From positions 1-57,019 of the forward strand of contig JAGHVH010000032.1 of assembly GCA_018064455.1 (NCBI GenBank): a stretch of DNA of 57,019 nt, given 5' to 3'. The notes below the pieces were generated by a model. The model saw only the letters and a program-made list of their open reading frames with translations, searched no databases and was not told where the DNA came from. This DNA comes from Candidatus Limimonas egerieequi (GTDB lineage: Bacteria; Bacillota; Clostridia; Oscillospirales; Acutalibacteraceae). Made by a program: the position numbers and the translations under genes. Shown here one piece after another: positions 55,139 through 57,019 of the stretch. Each line of letters begins with the position of its first letter. Positions within the stretch are counted from its first letter, which is position 1.

Positions 55139-56744
55139 AATCCAGAACATCAAGATGCCTGTTGAGCACACAGAGGATGACCTTAAAGAGCAAATAAAAA
55201 AGATAATCAAGACAGATCAAATCGAAGAAATTGAAATCTATAAACGCTCAATAGACTCAAGAAAAAAGTCAGACATCTCCTTCATCTACACAGTTGATGT
55301 CAAAGCAGATGTTGACGAAGAAAAAATACTCAAAAAGTCTGATCCTAAAAAGGTAACAAAAGCCAAAATCTATAAATATCAAGCACCAGAAAACAAGCGC
55401 ACTAGCAAGCTTCGTCCGGTTGTTGTGGGCTTTGGCCCAGCCGGCATGTACTGTGCCCTCCTCCTTGCACGGGAGGGTCTTAAGCCTCTTGTCATAGAAC
55501 GTGGTGCTGACGTCGATCAACGTACAAAAGACGTCAACACGTTCTGGCAGACAAGACAGCTTAACACCAACTCCAACGTGCAGTTTGGCGAAGGCGGTGC
55601 CGGCACGTTTTCCGACGGAAAACTAACAACCGGTATCAAGGATGAACGTCAAACTAAGGTATTCCAGGAGTTCATCCACTTTGGTGCACCAGAACAGATA
55701 ATGTATTCAAACTACCCACACATAGGCACAGACAAGCTTAAGGAAGTAGTAAAAAACTTTAGAAAAGAAATCATTGAACTCGGTGGAGAAATCAAGTTCA
55801 ATGCAAAACTCACAGACCTCATAATCTATAACAATTTCATTCAAGGTATAACATACGAAGAAAACAACCAAACAATAGATTTTGAGACCGACACAGTTGT
55901 CCTTGCAATTGGTCACTCAGCGCGAGACACAGTTGAAATGCTCTATAGTAAAGGCATCAACATGATGCAAAAGCCGTTCTCTGTCGGCACAAGAATAGAG
56001 CACCCAAGGGAGTTCATAGACCACGCGCAATACGGTGAATATGCAGGTCACCCAGCGCTTGGCGCTGCCAACTATAAAATGGCATGCCACCCAGAACACG
56101 GTCGTGGCACATACACATTCTGCATGTGCCCAGGTGGCACAGTTGTTACCGCCTCATCAGAGGAAGGTATGCTTGTTGTAAACGGCATGAGTGAATACGC
56201 GCGTGATAAGGAAAACTCCAACTCTGCCCTACTCGTTGGCATCAATCCAGAGGACTTTCCTAGTGACCATCCTCTTGCTGGAATTGAACTTCAACGCCAA
56301 ATAGAGCGAAAAGCCTTTGACCTTGGAGGCCGCGACTATACAGCCCCAGCACAAACAGTCAAAGACTTTCTAAATAATACAAAGAGCACAAAACTTGGAG
56401 CAGTAAAACCATCTTGTCCAACTGGTGTATCACCTCAAAACATTCGAGATATACTACCAGAGAAAGTCACCGACAACATCGCTGACGCCCTTCTCAAGAT
56501 GGACAATATGCTCAAAGGCTTCGCAATGCCTGACGCGGTACTAACCGCACCCGAGTCACGTTCCTCTTCACCTGTTAGAATCATCCGTGATGATTTCTAC
56601 CAGTGTTCACGAGGAGACACCCCACTCGGTGGACTCTACCCTTGCGGTGAAGGCGCCGGTTATGCCGGCGGCATAGTCTCCGCCGCCGTTGATGGTATCC
56701 GTTGCTTTGAAGCAATACTCTCAAATGAAACTCCATTCGTATAA
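55131..56744 (+). CDS. FAD-dependent oxidoreductase (COG2509-like)
   Basis: The 537-residue protein starts with a roughly 90-residue alpha/beta N-terminal domain rich in Lys/Glu. An FAD-binding core follows, with VVGFGPAGMYCALLLA and the segment VQFGEGGAGTFSDGKLTTG. Landmarks further on are AIGHSARDT, FCMCPGGTVV and the C-terminal GAGYAGGIVSAAVDG. The family is common in anaerobes and has no firmly known substrate. The ATG at 55131 lies ten bases after AAAGGAG; a longer upstream frame lies within the preceding gene. Confidence 0.92.
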   Translation: MLRIQNIKMPVEHTEDDLKEQIKKIIKTDQIEEIEIYKRSIDSRKKSDISFIYTVDVKADVDEEKILKKSDPKKVTKAKIYKYQAPENKRTSKLRPVVVGFGPAGMYCALLLAREGLKPLVIERGADVDQRTKDVNTFWQTRQLNTNSNVQFGEGGAGTFSDGKLTTGIKDERQTKVFQEFIHFGAPEQIMYSNYPHIGTDKLKEVVKNFRKEIIELGGEIKFNAKLTDLIIYNNFIQGITYEENNQTIDFETDTVVLAIGHSARDTVEMLYSKGINMMQKPFSVGTRIEHPREFIDHAQYGEYAGHPALGAANYKMACHPEHGRGTYTFCMCPGGTVVTASSEEGMLVVNGMSEYARDKENSNSALLVGINPEDFPSDHPLAGIELQRQIERKAFDLGGRDYTAPAQTVKDFLNNTKSTKLGAVKPSCPTGVSPQNIRDILPEKVTDNIADALLKMDNMLKGFAMPDAVLTAPESRSSSPVRIIRDDFYQCSRGDTPLGGLYPCGEGAGYAGGIVSAAVDGIRCFEAILSNETPFV

Positions 56745-56753
56745 GGTGATAAT

Positions 56754-57019
56754 ATGAAAAGATTCATAGCAATATTACTCGCACTTCTAACGCTCTTCCT
56801 TGTAGGTTGTAGCAAAACAACAGAACAGCCAAAAGGAACAGAGCCAGAAAAAGAAACAACAACTGAATATGTCCCTACACCAGAAGAGATTCAAATACAA
56901 AAAATGACAATAGAAGAGAAAATAGCCCAACTTTTCTTCATAATGCCAGAAGCACTTGATCCAACTCTCCCAGAGGACACAAAAGTAACAGCAATTACAG
57001 ATACAATGAAAAATACATA
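56754..57019 (+). CDS. Lipoprotein, beta-N-acetylhexosaminidase/GH3-like (cut by window edge)
   Basis: At least 88 codons are present. The N-terminus is a lipoprotein signal peptide with lipobox FLVGC, followed by a Thr/Glu/Pro-rich linker. The end of the visible part (MTIEEKIAQLFFIMPEAL) resembles the first helix of glycoside hydrolase family 3 beta-N-acetylhexosaminidases (NagZ type), which trim cell-wall sugars. The catalytic region is outside the window, so enzyme activity is not demonstrated. GGTGATA lies just upstream of the ATG. Confidence 0.7.
   Translation, partial: MKRFIAILLALLTLFLVGCSKTTEQPKGTEPEKETTTEYVPTPEEIQIQKMTIEEKIAQLFFIMPEALDPTLPEDTKVTAITDTMKNT

Overview
This window looks like chromosomal DNA of an anaerobic Firmicute of the class Clostridia, probably a gut Oscillospiraceae or Ruminococcaceae type. 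The evidence is Firmicutes-type gene content (SepF, DivIVA, RNase M5, DUF896/YnzC, DUF1292, a ydjGHI-like cluster, a 6S RNA), a bacterial V-type Na+ ATPase, a small 2[4Fe-4S] ferredoxin, and strong AGGAGG-type ribosome binding sites. I see no phage, insertion sequence, CRISPR array or plasmid gene. This is mainly housekeeping sequence with several unusual domain fusions and small islands.

Layout. Positions 1-4987 (minus) hold a V-type ATPase operon, G/H-I-K-E-C-F-A, with subunit A running off the left edge. It diverges from prs (5296-6531, plus). Then 6591-10397 (minus) carries a DEDDh exonuclease with an unusual cysteine-rich module and ligA. A short plus-strand unit follows: DUF1292 protein, 6S RNA, and a second long hairpin RNA candidate. 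The minus strand from 11243 to 17835 holds an orphan fumarase-beta gene, a coiled-coil gene, an alpha/beta hydrolase, coaX and a ydjI-ydjH-ydjG-like membrane-stress cluster. A secreted transglutaminase (plus) is followed by an M20 peptidase-sirtuin-MBL operon (minus), tRNA-Ser(GGA) and a polar amino acid ABC transporter.

The plus strand from 24399 to 33750 holds nrdR, a membrane protein, a compact shikimate operon (aroF-aroB-aroA-aroC and a trifunctional chorismate mutase-AroE-AroK protein), a CDP-alcohol phosphatidyltransferase, ferredoxin, trmN6-like and rsmI. From 33794 to 53830 nearly everything is on the minus strand. It starts with ychF, tRNA-Pro(CGG) and an Ntn amide hydrolase. A long chain of overlapping genes follows (in transcription order comEC, holA, rnmV, cca, ynzC, miaA, an HlyD-like adaptor, yggS, sepF, divIVA, lspA, rluD and a split transketolase). 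The chain is preceded by a HIT protein, alaS, rmlD and a fused rmlA-rmlC gene. The right end (plus) has two flavoprotein oxidoreductases and the start of a lipoprotein related to glycoside hydrolase family 3.

How the genes work together. The V-ATPase K subunit has the complete Na+ ligand set known from Enterococcus hirae NtpK, so a sodium-energised membrane is likely. The aro operon covers every shikimate step to chorismate except dehydroquinase, and adds chorismate mutase. The comEC-to-tkt chain joins DNA replication (HolA), tRNA maturation (Cca, MiaA), rRNA processing (RNase M5) and cell division (SepF, DivIVA). The most interesting points are the CM-AroE-AroK fusion, the RmlA-RmlC fusion, the Cys-rich exonuclease, the hairpin RNA beside 6S RNA, and a ComEC without its metallo-beta-lactamase domain.
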